The notes beneath the pieces were generated by a model, which saw only the letters and a list, made by a program, of their open reading frames with translations, did no database searches and was not told the origin of the DNA. Below are positions 26,270 through 34,702 of a stretch of DNA of 64,000 nucleotides, in pieces. The DNA is from Planctomycetota bacterium (lineage in GTDB: Bacteria; Planctomycetota; Phycisphaerae; Phycisphaerales; SM1A02). Made by a program: the position numbers and the translations under genes. Positions within the stretch are counted from its first letter, which is position 1. The number at the start of each line of letters is the position of its first letter. The stretch lies in NCBI GenBank assembly GCA_016873115.1, contig VGYB01000004.1, positions 1 through 64,000 on the forward strand, given 5' to 3'.

Positions 26270-26986
26270 TCACTTGGTTGCAGACCAACGCCCACCACGC
26301 CACCACCAGGTGGCATCATCGATGCCGAAGGCGCTGGCCGGATCGCGTGCATCGACCTCCGGAACCGATGATGCGAGTCCACAACGGAGTTCATCGAGCG
26401 CTCGAGGGGTCCGGGCCAGGAGGGCCGCCTCCACGGCCAGCAACTGGTCGGCCTGGCGCGGCGAGAGTTGCGGAGGTGCCGAAGCCGAGAGCCCCGTGCA
26501 CGCACGGATGAACCCTTCCCCGCCGCCGGGCAGGAGCGCGCCCCACTCGCGGGCAAGCGCCACGCACGCCGCATCACGCCCCAGTCGCTGGGCCTGCAGC
26601 GAACGCCCCGCGCGATAGTGCGAGATCAACTCCGCGAATCGGAGGCGATCAGCGTCGGGCGCCACCCACGCTCCGCGCGCCACGCGCGTCGGGGCCAACA
26701 TGCGGGCCAGCGCATGCCATCTGGCCCATGCGCCGTGGACGGATGGATCCTCGAGCGACGCCATGCCCAACGCAGCACTGGCCGCCATGCCTGGGTCCTG
26801 GGCCGCTGCCGCCAAGGCACCGGAGCGGCGAAAGAGCTGGCGCGCCAGGTCGACCTCGCCGTCACGCGCAGCATCCTCGCCGGCTTCGAGGTAGGCCAAT
26901 GGCCTGGCGGGATCGAGCGCATCGAGCCGCTCGGGCCACGGCGGCACGGCGATCATCGCCAGGAGGATGGCGACGACCCTCACCAT
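26270..26986 (-). CDS. Exported helical-repeat protein, last gene of the VWA-ExbBD operon
   Basis: 238 aa, not recognised. It starts at ATG 26986, which gives a hydrophobic N-terminus (MVRVVAILLAMIAVPP) and overlaps the previous gene by 7 bases. The body is Ala-rich and almost all helical, with TPR/SEL1-like heptads (LAYLEAGEDAARDGEVDLARQLF). The C-terminal 50 residues carry WWWRGGRW. No catalytic motif is seen. Being coupled to the genes upstream, it most likely works with them in the envelope. Confidence 0.7.
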   Translation of the reverse strand: MVRVVAILLAMIAVPPWPERLDALDPARPLAYLEAGEDAARDGEVDLARQLFRRSGALAAAAQDPGMAASAALGMASLEDPSVHGAWARWHALARMLAPTRVARGAWVAPDADRLRFAELISHYRAGRSLQAQRLGRDAACVALAREWGALLPGGGEGFIRACTGLSASAPPQLSPRQADQLLAVEAALLARTPRALDELRCGLASSVPEVDARDPASAFGIDDATWWWRGGRWSATK

Positions 26987-28707
26987 GTCCACCGCCCCGC
27001 TCGCACACCGATGGCACGCGTGATCGCGCGCTGGTTGGCGATCGCCTGTTCGAGAGCGCTCCCTGCTTCGGCGCGTGACGACGCTGCCGCCTCCAGGGCA
27101 TGCTCGGCCGATGCGCGCTCGCCGCGCGAGACCCCGTTGGCCGGCAGCGCGAGTGCATCGAGCAGCGCCGTCTGCCATGCGATGAAGCGAGCCACCTCGC
27201 CATCAGCGGCGTGAAGTCGCAGCGCGGCCATGTCACGGGCAGGCGGAGTGCCTGCACTGCCCTGCACGATGGCCTCGATCGATGCGGTGCCCAGGTCCCC
27301 TTCGCCGCCCCGCGCAGGCACCGCCCCCAGAAGCGGCGCAATGCGTCCCCATGAGAGTTGGCACGCCGCCACACGCTGGCGGATCGAGTCAGCCTCACCC
27401 TGCGCCAGTGCGATCGCGCGCTCGACGAGGACCTGCCTGATCCGGATCGCACCGTCGGTCGAGGACGCATCGAGTCCAGCACGCCCCAGCCATGCGCTGA
27501 TCGCCGTCGATGCCGTGCCGGGATCGGCGATGGCCAGCACATCCAGCCACCCCATCGCCATCTCCGCGCTGGAAGGGAATCGCGTCTGCGTGATGGCACG
27601 CGCGCGGCGTGAGAGACCATCCTCGGGGCCGCAGGCCAGCAACGCCAGCGTGCGTGCATCCGAGGGGCCGATCTCGTTGGCCGTGCCGAGCCAACGATTG
27701 AGTGCCAGGACCCGCGCCTCGGGACCGTCGGCGCGATCGATCGCCACGGCAAGGCCTCCATCGCCGACCGATCGTCTGCGCTGGACGGCCGGTTCAGGCG
27801 CACGGAACGACTCAGGCATGCCATCGAGGATCAACCGCGCATCGGCCGCTCGGCCCGCATCCAGCAGGAGTGCTGCCTCGGTCAACGCCTGGATGCGCTC
27901 CAAGAGCGAGAGCTCCGCATCGACGCCTGCACCGGTCGAGAGTCGCGATCCGTCCAGCCGAGCAGCGAGCTGGTCCCAGTCCGTCGAGGGCGCCAAGCCA
28001 CGCTTCTGCGTCGATACGGGATCATCCGGCATCGAAGGAAGGGCTGCGGGTGGACGGGGCGAACGCACCGCTGGTCTCGACTCCGGTGCAGGCTTCGGCT
28101 GGGACCCGGGTGGTTGCTCGGCCTGAGTCACTCCCGGGTTGGACTCCCGGGTTGGTGGGGAGACGGCCGCTTCGTCCATGCGACCTCGATCGAGCACCGC
28201 CAGCGTGATGGTGGCCGTGGCTGCGAGGGCGAGGATCGCCGCCATGAAACCGATCGCCCACGGCAGCCACGACCGGTCACGATCACGCCGCAAGGCCCCC
28301 ATGGATGGAGCGACGGCAGGCCGCGAGGCCATGCCCGGATCGCCCGAAGGACCGCCGAGCAGTTCGACCAAGCCACCAGGATCGACGCCATGCAGTGCAG
28401 CCCAACGCAGCGCACGAGCACGAGCCTGGCGATTCCAACCGCCTGCACTGGCGACCAACGCGCGCAGGCCATCAGGGTCGGCCGCTTCCGTCGCCTGGTC
28501 GACGAGGATGCGCACCGCTGCCCGAAGCCGGGCACGCGCCGCGATGAACGCCGGATCATGCTCGGGAAACCGAGCATGGACCGCCCGCAACCGCTGCGTC
28601 GCACTTTCGAGGATCTCATCGCGGGAAGCATCAGGTGCAACACCGATGAGTTCATGTGGCGGCACATCAGGCGTCACGCCAAAGCATGCGTGGAGCGCAT
28701 CGATCAT
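26980..28707 (-). CDS. Single-pass membrane protein with J-like N-terminus and helical repeats
   Basis: 575 aa, not recognised. The N-terminal about 70 residues (ACFGVTPDVPPHELIGVAPDAS.. then helices) look like a degenerate J-domain-type helical bundle without the HPD motif. A clear membrane helix lies at 147-172 (WLPWAIGFMAAILALAATA..). A Pro/Ser-rich linker follows to about 240, then a long Ala-rich helical region resembling TPR or HEAT repeats to the end. Predicted topology: short cytoplasmic N-domain, one span, large periplasmic helical domain. The start ATG at 28707 overlaps the stop of the preceding gene (ATGA). Confidence 0.7.
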   Translation of the reverse strand: MIDALHACFGVTPDVPPHELIGVAPDASRDEILESATQRLRAVHARFPEHDPAFIAARARLRAAVRILVDQATEAADPDGLRALVASAGGWNRQARARALRWAALHGVDPGGLVELLGGPSGDPGMASRPAVAPSMGALRRDRDRSWLPWAIGFMAAILALAATATITLAVLDRGRMDEAAVSPPTRESNPGVTQAEQPPGSQPKPAPESRPAVRSPRPPAALPSMPDDPVSTQKRGLAPSTDWDQLAARLDGSRLSTGAGVDAELSLLERIQALTEAALLLDAGRAADARLILDGMPESFRAPEPAVQRRRSVGDGGLAVAIDRADGPEARVLALNRWLGTANEIGPSDARTLALLACGPEDGLSRRARAITQTRFPSSAEMAMGWLDVLAIADPGTASTAISAWLGRAGLDASSTDGAIRIRQVLVERAIALAQGEADSIRQRVAACQLSWGRIAPLLGAVPARGGEGDLGTASIEAIVQGSAGTPPARDMAALRLHAADGEVARFIAWQTALLDALALPANGVSRGERASAEHALEAAASSRAEAGSALEQAIANQRAITRAIGVRAGRWTW

Positions 28708-31109
28708 CCCTCGACCCCCAGCCGAAGCGCGAGTTCCGCAAGCGGCCCCGCCTGCAGGCCCTGCTTCCATCCGGGAGTGAGCGTGAAGAGCTGGCGGAGC
28801 AATGTGCGCGCACGCCCTGGATCCACTCGCGAGAGAGAATCGATCAGCATTACATCGACCGCGGCCCGATCGGGATCATCCGCGGCCAGACCCGACGCAA
28901 GCTTGGTCCCCCAGGTCACGGCGCGAGCATCATCTCCGGCAGCGCGGGATGCGGCCAGAGCGCTCAGCAAGGTGGTCCGGTCCGGGGATCGATCTGCGAG
29001 CGCTGTGGCAACGCTCATCAACTGCGGTGCGAGCGTGGACTCACCCGCGCGCACTGCGACGGTCGCCACCTGCACCCATGTGAGCGCCGCGGCTGGATCC
29101 ACGGCAGGATCGATCCCCTCCCGTGCCGCGCTCGCGGCCTCGATCGCCAGTCGATCGCGCCGTGCTGCCTCGATCGCCCCTTGGCGGATGACCTCCCACG
29201 ATGCATCAAGAACCACACGAGCCGCCTTCGCGCGCTGCGAACCTTCGAGTGCGCCCAGTGCAGCGAGCGCCTGCTCGGGGAACCCACGCGCACAGGCCAC
29301 ACGGACCATGGCTTCAGCCACGACCCCCCGCTCGGCCGGCTCCATCGACGCGAGCGATCGTGCCGCTGCGATCTCATCCAGCAGTGCACCTGCGCGGGCG
29401 ACCGTGGCCGGCGAGCGGAACCACGGAAGCATCGCCGTCACCAGTTGGCGAAGCACCACAGGATCGATGCGCCCATCCGGCCACGCGCTGCTGGGCACTG
29501 GCGCGGGACGCATGACCAGTTCAGCCAGGCGAAGCCGATCCGACGCGGGTGACGCGCGCATGCGCTCGTATGCCGCAGTGCACAGCGCATCCTGCGCCCG
29601 GCGCCATGCCGGGTCTGACTCATCGACGGCCTCGAGGGCGAGCAGCACGGGGTCGTCGTGGATCCCCTGCGACGCCGCAAGGATCGCCACCCGCGTGGAC
29701 CATTCACCCGCGGGCGGTCCCGCCAGGAATGCAAGCGACTCCTCGCGCAAGGCCGGATCCTGCGCGGCAGCGAGTGCCAGCAGTCGAAACCACTGCACGG
29801 CGGGCGCGGGTTCGCGCGCTTGCGCGAGGCACTCGCCCGCAATCACGGCCGCCTGGGATGGATCGCCGGCCCGGAGCAGGAGCCGAGCGGCTTCGAGCTT
29901 GAGCGTGGTGGCCGCCGATCCCTTCGTGGTCGCCGCAATGCCGAGTGCGCCCTCCGCAGCACGCCGCAGGGCATCAGGCGTGGCTGTTGGATCGCTGGAA
30001 GCAGTGGCCAACCCACCGAGAGCCTGCACGACGCCGCCCGCCCCTGAGGGCGGCAGCGCCTGTGCCACCCAGGACACCAAGTCGCCGCGACCTGAAGCGA
30101 GCAGCATCGGCAGTGCCGCCTCGACCACGCGCAGGGCCTTCTCGTCAGTCGCCCCGAGCCGTGCAGCACGGCGCGCCACGCGGGCGAGCGCAGGCTCGGA
30201 GCCCTGCGGCACCTGTCCCGCGCTGGTCAGCAGCACACGGGCGCGCGTCCAATCCCGTGCGTCGAGGCACACCTGCACACGCCACTCCATCGCGGCCGAA
30301 CGGACGACCGGCGCGGTGACTGGATCATCACACAGCTCGAGCCAACGCATGGCATCACTGGCGCCGCCACGCTCCAAGAGGGCCCGAGCCTGAGCCATGC
30401 CCACGATCGCCCAGGCATAGACCTCGTTCGATCGCAGATCGACGCTGACCTCCTCCGGCTTCAGGGCGCGACCATCGATCTCCAGGACATCGGCCAAGGG
30501 AGGGATCGCCGACTCAGCCAACTCCTCCACGCCGCGACCCTCGCCCTGCGTGCGGAGCCACGCACCCTGGAGCCTCGACCACGCCAGACGCGATCGCAGC
30601 ATCTGCTCGAACCCCGGCGGCGTGCGCGAACCAAGGTCCTTGATCATGGCTTGCGAGAGCGACTCCGCCCGGCTCGCCCAGCCGATCGCTTGCGCCACCT
30701 CGGGCGCGGGAACCTCATCGCCCGCACGAAGCCGACCGATCACCTGGCCGCTTGCCTCGAGCAGGCGACCCACGCAGGCCATGCCTGGCGCATCCACATG
30801 CACGGTGGCGAACTGGCCGAGGATGCGCTCCAAGCGCTGTGCCAAGGCATCCGCGAGTTCCGGATCGGCCCCTTCGGCCATGGGCTCGATGGCGCGTACG
30901 AGATCGCGCGCGACCGCCTCGCGTTCCTCGGGGCTGGCAGCCTGATCGAACCGGCGCTCAGCCAGATGCCACGCGAGCCGATCGAGCCGAAGCGAGCCTG
31001 ACAATCGCTCGAGCGCCGCCGCATCGGCATCGAGACGCCCTTGATCGGCACGCGCTGGATGCCCGACCGTCGCCAGCAGCAGTGCCACGGCAACGCACCG
31101 CGCCAGCAT
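28704..31109 (-). CDS. Large exported TPR/HEAT-like helical-repeat protein
   Basis: 801 aa, not recognised. The ATG at 31109 gives a signal peptide (MLARCVAVALLLATVGHPARA). An in-frame upstream extension of 128 Arg/Pro-rich residues is antisense-like and excluded, since it would overlap the ExbD gene. The mature protein is an unbroken series of Ala/Leu/Arg-rich helix pairs, as in TPR or HEAT solenoids. It probably lies in the periplasm and may scaffold the ExbBD complex encoded upstream. A 43-base gap separates it from the second exbD, the only sizeable gap inside this operon. Confidence 0.72.
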   Translation of the reverse strand: MLARCVAVALLLATVGHPARADQGRLDADAAALERLSGSLRLDRLAWHLAERRFDQAASPEEREAVARDLVRAIEPMAEGADPELADALAQRLERILGQFATVHVDAPGMACVGRLLEASGQVIGRLRAGDEVPAPEVAQAIGWASRAESLSQAMIKDLGSRTPPGFEQMLRSRLAWSRLQGAWLRTQGEGRGVEELAESAIPPLADVLEIDGRALKPEEVSVDLRSNEVYAWAIVGMAQARALLERGGASDAMRWLELCDDPVTAPVVRSAAMEWRVQVCLDARDWTRARVLLTSAGQVPQGSEPALARVARRAARLGATDEKALRVVEAALPMLLASGRGDLVSWVAQALPPSGAGGVVQALGGLATASSDPTATPDALRRAAEGALGIAATTKGSAATTLKLEAARLLLRAGDPSQAAVIAGECLAQAREPAPAVQWFRLLALAAAQDPALREESLAFLAGPPAGEWSTRVAILAASQGIHDDPVLLALEAVDESDPAWRRAQDALCTAAYERMRASPASDRLRLAELVMRPAPVPSSAWPDGRIDPVVLRQLVTAMLPWFRSPATVARAGALLDEIAAARSLASMEPAERGVVAEAMVRVACARGFPEQALAALGALEGSQRAKAARVVLDASWEVIRQGAIEAARRDRLAIEAASAAREGIDPAVDPAAALTWVQVATVAVRAGESTLAPQLMSVATALADRSPDRTTLLSALAASRAAGDDARAVTWGTKLASGLAADDPDRAAVDVMLIDSLSRVDPGRARTLLRQLFTLTPGWKQGLQAGPLAELALRLGVEG

Positions 31110-31152
31110 GATGCTCGCGCAAGGGATCCCGCCTGGGCAGGCGACGTCACGC

Positions 31153-31557
31153 TCACCGTGCGGGTGCATACGCCACCTCTCCGAAGCCGGCATCGGTCGC
31201 GGCTTGCATCGCCGCCGCCACGGAGGCAACCGACGCGCTGTCATGGCCCCGCACGAGCAAGCCGGCTTGCTTGGGAAGCCGCTCAAGGATCGAACGCAGC
31301 TCATCCCGCGTGGCGACGGCATTGCTGCCCACCGTGAAGGCCACGGCACTGCCACCACGGACCTCAACCACCTGCGGGCGCAACTCGCTGGCCACCGAGG
31401 CGGCGCGTGCAGCAAGCGCCGCGGTGAGCTGTTCCTCGCGTCGCTCGACGCCCGAGGTGAAGATGAAGTACGCCAGAAGCAGGAATGTGGCATCGATCAT
31501 GCTGGTCATGCCCAGCACGATGCGACCGCCACGGCGCCCACCACGCGCGAATCTCAT
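31153..31557 (-). CDS. ExbD/TolR-type protein, second copy
   Basis: 134 aa. Short basic N-terminus (MRFARGGRRGG), then one membrane helix at 16-38 (GMTSMIDATFLLLAYFIF) with the proton-pathway aspartate D22 retained, and a periplasmic domain of about 95 residues ending in the typical RGHDSASVASVAAAMQAATDAGFGEVAYA. It pairs with ExbB to form the proton channel. It overlaps the other exbD by four bases (ATGA). Two different ExbD proteins beside one ExbB suggest a heteromeric TolR/ExbD pair. Confidence 0.9.
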   Translation of the reverse strand: MRFARGGRRGGRIVLGMTSMIDATFLLLAYFIFTSGVERREEQLTAALAARAASVASELRPQVVEVRGGSAVAFTVGSNAVATRDELRSILERLPKQAGLLVRGHDSASVASVAAAMQAATDAGFGEVAYAPAR

Positions 31558-31967
31558 GTGCCGCCTCCCGGCGTGGTGGCGAGACGGATGCCGTCGAACC
31601 CGGCCTGTCGGCACGCATCGATGACATCATTGAGCCGAGCTCCCGGTGCGCTCCGATCGGCCCGCACCACGGGCACCAGGCGACCGCGCTCACTGCGCGA
31701 TGCACGGGCAGCCGCCGTGAGCTCATCCATCGTGACGACGCGGCCTGCGAGTTCGCAGGAACCGTCGGCGCGGATCGACACGACAAGTCCAGGACCGGTC
31801 GGCGTTGGATCGGGTGTACCCGCCTCGCGCGGCAGGTCCAGCTTCACCCGATTGGCCTGTGCGATCGCTGCCGTCGTGAGGAAGAAGATGAGCAACTGGA
31901 AGACGATGTCGATCATCGGCGTCATGTCGATGCCGCCCTCGGTCGTCATCCGCCTGGCGAATCTCAT
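31554..31967 (-). CDS. ExbD/TolR-type protein, first copy
   Basis: 137 aa, with the ExbD pattern: MRFARRMTTEGG, membrane helix with MTPMIDIVFQLLIFFLTTAA and the conserved aspartate D20, then a periplasmic domain (LVPVVRADRSAPGARLNDVIDACRQAGFD). The shared MRFAR start suggests that the two exbD genes arose by duplication. Start and stop overlap the neighbours by ATGA on both sides. It transduces proton-motive force together with the ExbB upstream. Confidence 0.92.
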   Translation of the reverse strand: MRFARRMTTEGGIDMTPMIDIVFQLLIFFLTTAAIAQANRVKLDLPREAGTPDPTPTGPGLVVSIRADGSCELAGRVVTMDELTAAARASRSERGRLVPVVRADRSAPGARLNDVIDACRQAGFDGIRLATTPGGGT

Positions 31968-32677
31968 GCACGGCCTCCGCGAACCTTGGCAGCGTGGCGC
32001 TCCAGATCGGCGACGACACGGTCGCATTCGTCGCCAACGAGCGCAACGATCCGCGTGAGCCGTGTGCGCAGGAAGGTGTGGAGGGCAATGCATGGGATGG
32101 CGACGCACAGCCCCTGGAAGGTGGTGATGAGCGCGATCGAGATGTTGTCCGCGAGCCGCTGGTAATAGCTTGAATCGTTCACGGCACTCGAGGCCACGGT
32201 CTCGAAGGCACCGATCATGCCCTGGACCGTGCCGAGCAGACCCAAGAGCGTGGCGATGTTCGCGATCGCCGCAAGCCAATCAAGCCGCTGTTCAAGCTGC
32301 ATCGACTCCTCGCCGCCGGCATCTTCCATGGCACTGCGGGCTTCCAACGGCCCGAGCGGTCCTTGGCTGGCACGCGTCAGGCCAGCACGCAGCACGCGAC
32401 CGGCGAAGCAGTCCGCGTCAGCCAGCTTGAGTCGCTCGAGCGCCCTGCCGAAGTGCCCCTGCGAGGCCATCGTGTTGACATCGTCCATCAGCGATGCCGG
32501 AGCCAGCGACGCTGCACGCAAGTACACCAGTTGCGCGAGCCCATGCGTCACGGCGATCACGCTCAAGCCGATGATCACGTACCCGACGATGCCGCCACCG
32601 GTGAGGTAGCGCAGATAGGTGGCCGAGGCCTCTTGGGCGAGGAGCGGCATGGAGTGAAGGCCAAGGAGCACATGCAT
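31964..32677 (-). CDS. MotA/TolQ/ExbB-family proton channel protein
   Basis: 237 aa. Three membrane helices: about 28-50 (GGGIVGYVIIGLSVIAVT), 132-158 (WLAAIANIATLLGLLGTVQGMI) and 172-200 (NISIALITTFQGLCVAIPCIALH). The cytoplasmic region lies between helices 1 and 2. The block LLGLLGTVQGMIGAF and the polar NISIALITT helix are the ExbB/TolQ signature. The start ATG at 32677 shares its base with the stop of the gene upstream (TGATG); a GTG one codon earlier is possible. Together with the two ExbD it should form a 5:2-type proton-driven motor in the inner membrane. Confidence 0.93.
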   Translation of the reverse strand: MHVLLGLHSMPLLAQEASATYLRYLTGGGIVGYVIIGLSVIAVTHGLAQLVYLRAASLAPASLMDDVNTMASQGHFGRALERLKLADADCFAGRVLRAGLTRASQGPLGPLEARSAMEDAGGEESMQLEQRLDWLAAIANIATLLGLLGTVQGMIGAFETVASSAVNDSSYYQRLADNISIALITTFQGLCVAIPCIALHTFLRTRLTRIVALVGDECDRVVADLERHAAKVRGGRA

Positions 32678-33705
32678 CACGGTGAGGTTCCTTCCTGGAG
32701 CAAACGGTTCCGGACGGTGGTAGCGCCGCGGGCATCACCCGCGGCATCGAGCGCCTGGGCGCCGAGGGCGGCACAGGTCGCGGAAAGCATGGGAATCGCG
32801 GCATCGTCGCAGGCGACGACGGTCAGGAACTGCTCCGCCGCATCGAGCGCGAGCCGGCGTGCCTCGACGGATCCCGGCTTGGCGGCACGGGCTTCGATCA
32901 TGAGCGACTGACCGATGGCTGCGCGGCACCAGTGGCGTACCGGGGTCTCGTTCCGAGCGAGCATGTCGGCCAAGGCTTCGCGGGCGCGCTGCCGCGTGCT
33001 CGGCGCATCCGCAAGGGCATCGAGCCACTGCTCGAGCACCAGCCGCTCCCGGCGCATGACGTCGTCCCTTGCGGCCCCGCGCGATGGCTTGGACAGTGGC
33101 TTGGGCTCCACGCCGGCCTGGCGGGCAGCGACTTCGCGCATGAGTGCGCTCCACGCCGCCGCGCGCGGCGCAGCGGAGGGCGCTGCATCGAATGCGGTGC
33201 ACGCTTCGTGGGCTTCCTTCTGATCGGCATACGCCGGGCACAGATCCGCTGGCCACGGCGGGAGGGCATCGTCAGCCGAGAGTTCGATCGCCCTGACCTG
33301 CGCCAGAGCCGCGGCCGTGCCACGGCCGCATGCCTGCAACGACCGAGCCCATTGCAGCCAGGCGATCTGGACGCACTCACCGCGTGCCCCGGCCAGCAGC
33401 GCCGTCACACGCTCATAGGCCTCGGCGGCCAGCGCGGCATCGCCCCGGATCAGGCGCTGCTCACCGCGCCGAGCGGCGTCGCCAGCCTCGATCCAGGCCG
33501 ACCATGATGGATCGGCGGGTGCGATCGAACGCACCTCGGACCAGCCGAGCGTGACGGTGGCCTTGCCTCCTTCGAGCGCGATGACCACACCGCAGGCATC
33601 GGCACGCGCCACGGTGCCGCGCACCGGCGCGCCGCCCCAGGGCGTGCATTCGATCGAGTCGGCGGCGAGCACCGCGGCCGCCAGCATGGTTGGCGCAAGG
33701 ACCAT
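32677..33705 (-). CDS. Exported protein with N-terminal beta domain and helical repeats
   Basis: 342 aa, not recognised. The hydrophobic N-terminus (MVLAPTMLAAAVLAA) looks like a signal peptide. A short beta-rich module follows at about 17-65 (VRGTVARADACGVVIALEGG.. TLGWSEVRSI), the kind that begins many planctomycete secreted proteins. The rest is Ala-rich helical with TPR-like spacing. It starts in a TGATG overlap with the VWA gene and ends in one with exbB, so it is an integral operon member. Confidence 0.72.
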   Translation of the reverse strand: MVLAPTMLAAAVLAADSIECTPWGGAPVRGTVARADACGVVIALEGGKATVTLGWSEVRSIAPADPSWSAWIEAGDAARRGEQRLIRGDAALAAEAYERVTALLAGARGECVQIAWLQWARSLQACGRGTAAALAQVRAIELSADDALPPWPADLCPAYADQKEAHEACTAFDAAPSAAPRAAAWSALMREVAARQAGVEPKPLSKPSRGAARDDVMRRERLVLEQWLDALADAPSTRQRAREALADMLARNETPVRHWCRAAIGQSLMIEARAAKPGSVEARRLALDAAEQFLTVVACDDAAIPMLSATCAALGAQALDAAGDARGATTVRNRLLQEGTSP

Positions 33706-34646
33706 CACTGCGGGTACTCGGGTACGAAGGTGAAACTGCCCCCACTCACGGCAGCCACGCGCTGCAACTGCACCTTCCCCGCGTCACTGCCGAGGGCGAT
33801 GCAATGGATGACCGCAGGCCGCCCCGAGGCGTTCAAGGCGAGGATCGCATCGACCTCCTCGGGATTGATCTCGCCGTCGCTGAGGAAGTACACCAGATCC
33901 GGCCGTTCGCCCTGGCCGAAGGCGCGACGGAACGCGCCGATGGGCGAGGTGTCACCCGAGGGACGCATGCCGGCAAGGAACGCCACGAAGTCATCGCGCG
34001 ATGCGCCGCGCAGGCGGGTGAAGGCATCGAAGCCCGGCGGTGAGACCACGGTCGTGTCATAGAAGAGCACGCACACCTTGGCGTAGTCAGGCAAGCCCCA
34101 GACGGCCGCCGTGACTTCCGCCCGCGCACGATCCATGCGGCTGCCGCGTGACATCGAGCCACTCTTGTCCACGATGAAGGCGACGCGACGGCCCGTGCCC
34201 TGCACACCGAAGAAGGTGGTGCCGCCCCCGCTCCCGCCACCGAACCCATCGCCCCCGCCATCACCCACGCCCATCCCGGCCCCGGCGCCGAATCCACTCT
34301 CGATCGGTACCGGCGACCCCTGCCTGGGCAGCGGCATCGCCTCGGCACTCGCGGGATCGGCGGTGCCCGGGGACTCGAGCGCCGGCAGGTCATCGGCCAG
34401 CTCGGTCGATGGCTCCGCCGGCCGCTCAAGCGGCGTCGGCGCGGCAAGCACGACATCGAAGACCTCGAACACGGGCTCCGTCGCCACAGGGCGGAGCATC
34501 GGGATCAGCGCAAGCACGCCGACGAGCAGCAGGTGGAACGGCACGCTGAAGGCCACCCCCAGCAGGATGGCACGCAACAGCCGGGGCGTACGCACGGGTG
34601 GTTCGCCGCTCTCCTGCCGTGCTCCTGCAGCCGACTGCACGCGCAT
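33705..34646 (-). CDS. Membrane-anchored VWA protein with TonB-like layout
   Basis: 313 aa, first gene of the eight-gene minus-strand operon. Layout: short basic N-terminus, one membrane helix at about 24-50 (LLRAILLGVAFSVPFHLLLV), a Pro/Ala/Glu-rich stretch at 51-118, a Gly-rich hinge at 119-142, then a von Willebrand A domain at 153-313. The metal site DKSGSMS (D160-x-S162-x-S164) is intact, and SDGEINPEEVDAIL and GSDAGKVQLQRVAAVSGGSF follow as expected. A membrane anchor plus a Pro-rich periplasmic spacer is the layout of TonB and TolA, but here the end domain is VWA. The start at 34646 is chosen because an upstream in-frame start would sit within the divergent pyrH leader. It is 56 bases from pyrH. 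Confidence 0.88.
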   Translation of the reverse strand: MRVQSAAGARQESGEPPVRTPRLLRAILLGVAFSVPFHLLLVGVLALIPMLRPVATEPVFEVFDVVLAAPTPLERPAEPSTELADDLPALESPGTADPASAEAMPLPRQGSPVPIESGFGAGAGMGVGDGGGDGFGGGSGGGTTFFGVQGTGRRVAFIVDKSGSMSRGSRMDRARAEVTAAVWGLPDYAKVCVLFYDTTVVSPPGFDAFTRLRGASRDDFVAFLAGMRPSGDTSPIGAFRRAFGQGERPDLVYFLSDGEINPEEVDAILALNASGRPAVIHCIALGSDAGKVQLQRVAAVSGGSFTFVPEYPQ

Positions 34647-34702
34647 CCTCCTCGTCCGTTGGACACGAAGGATTGTAGTACGCTTCGACCGGATCCCCAC
34701 CC

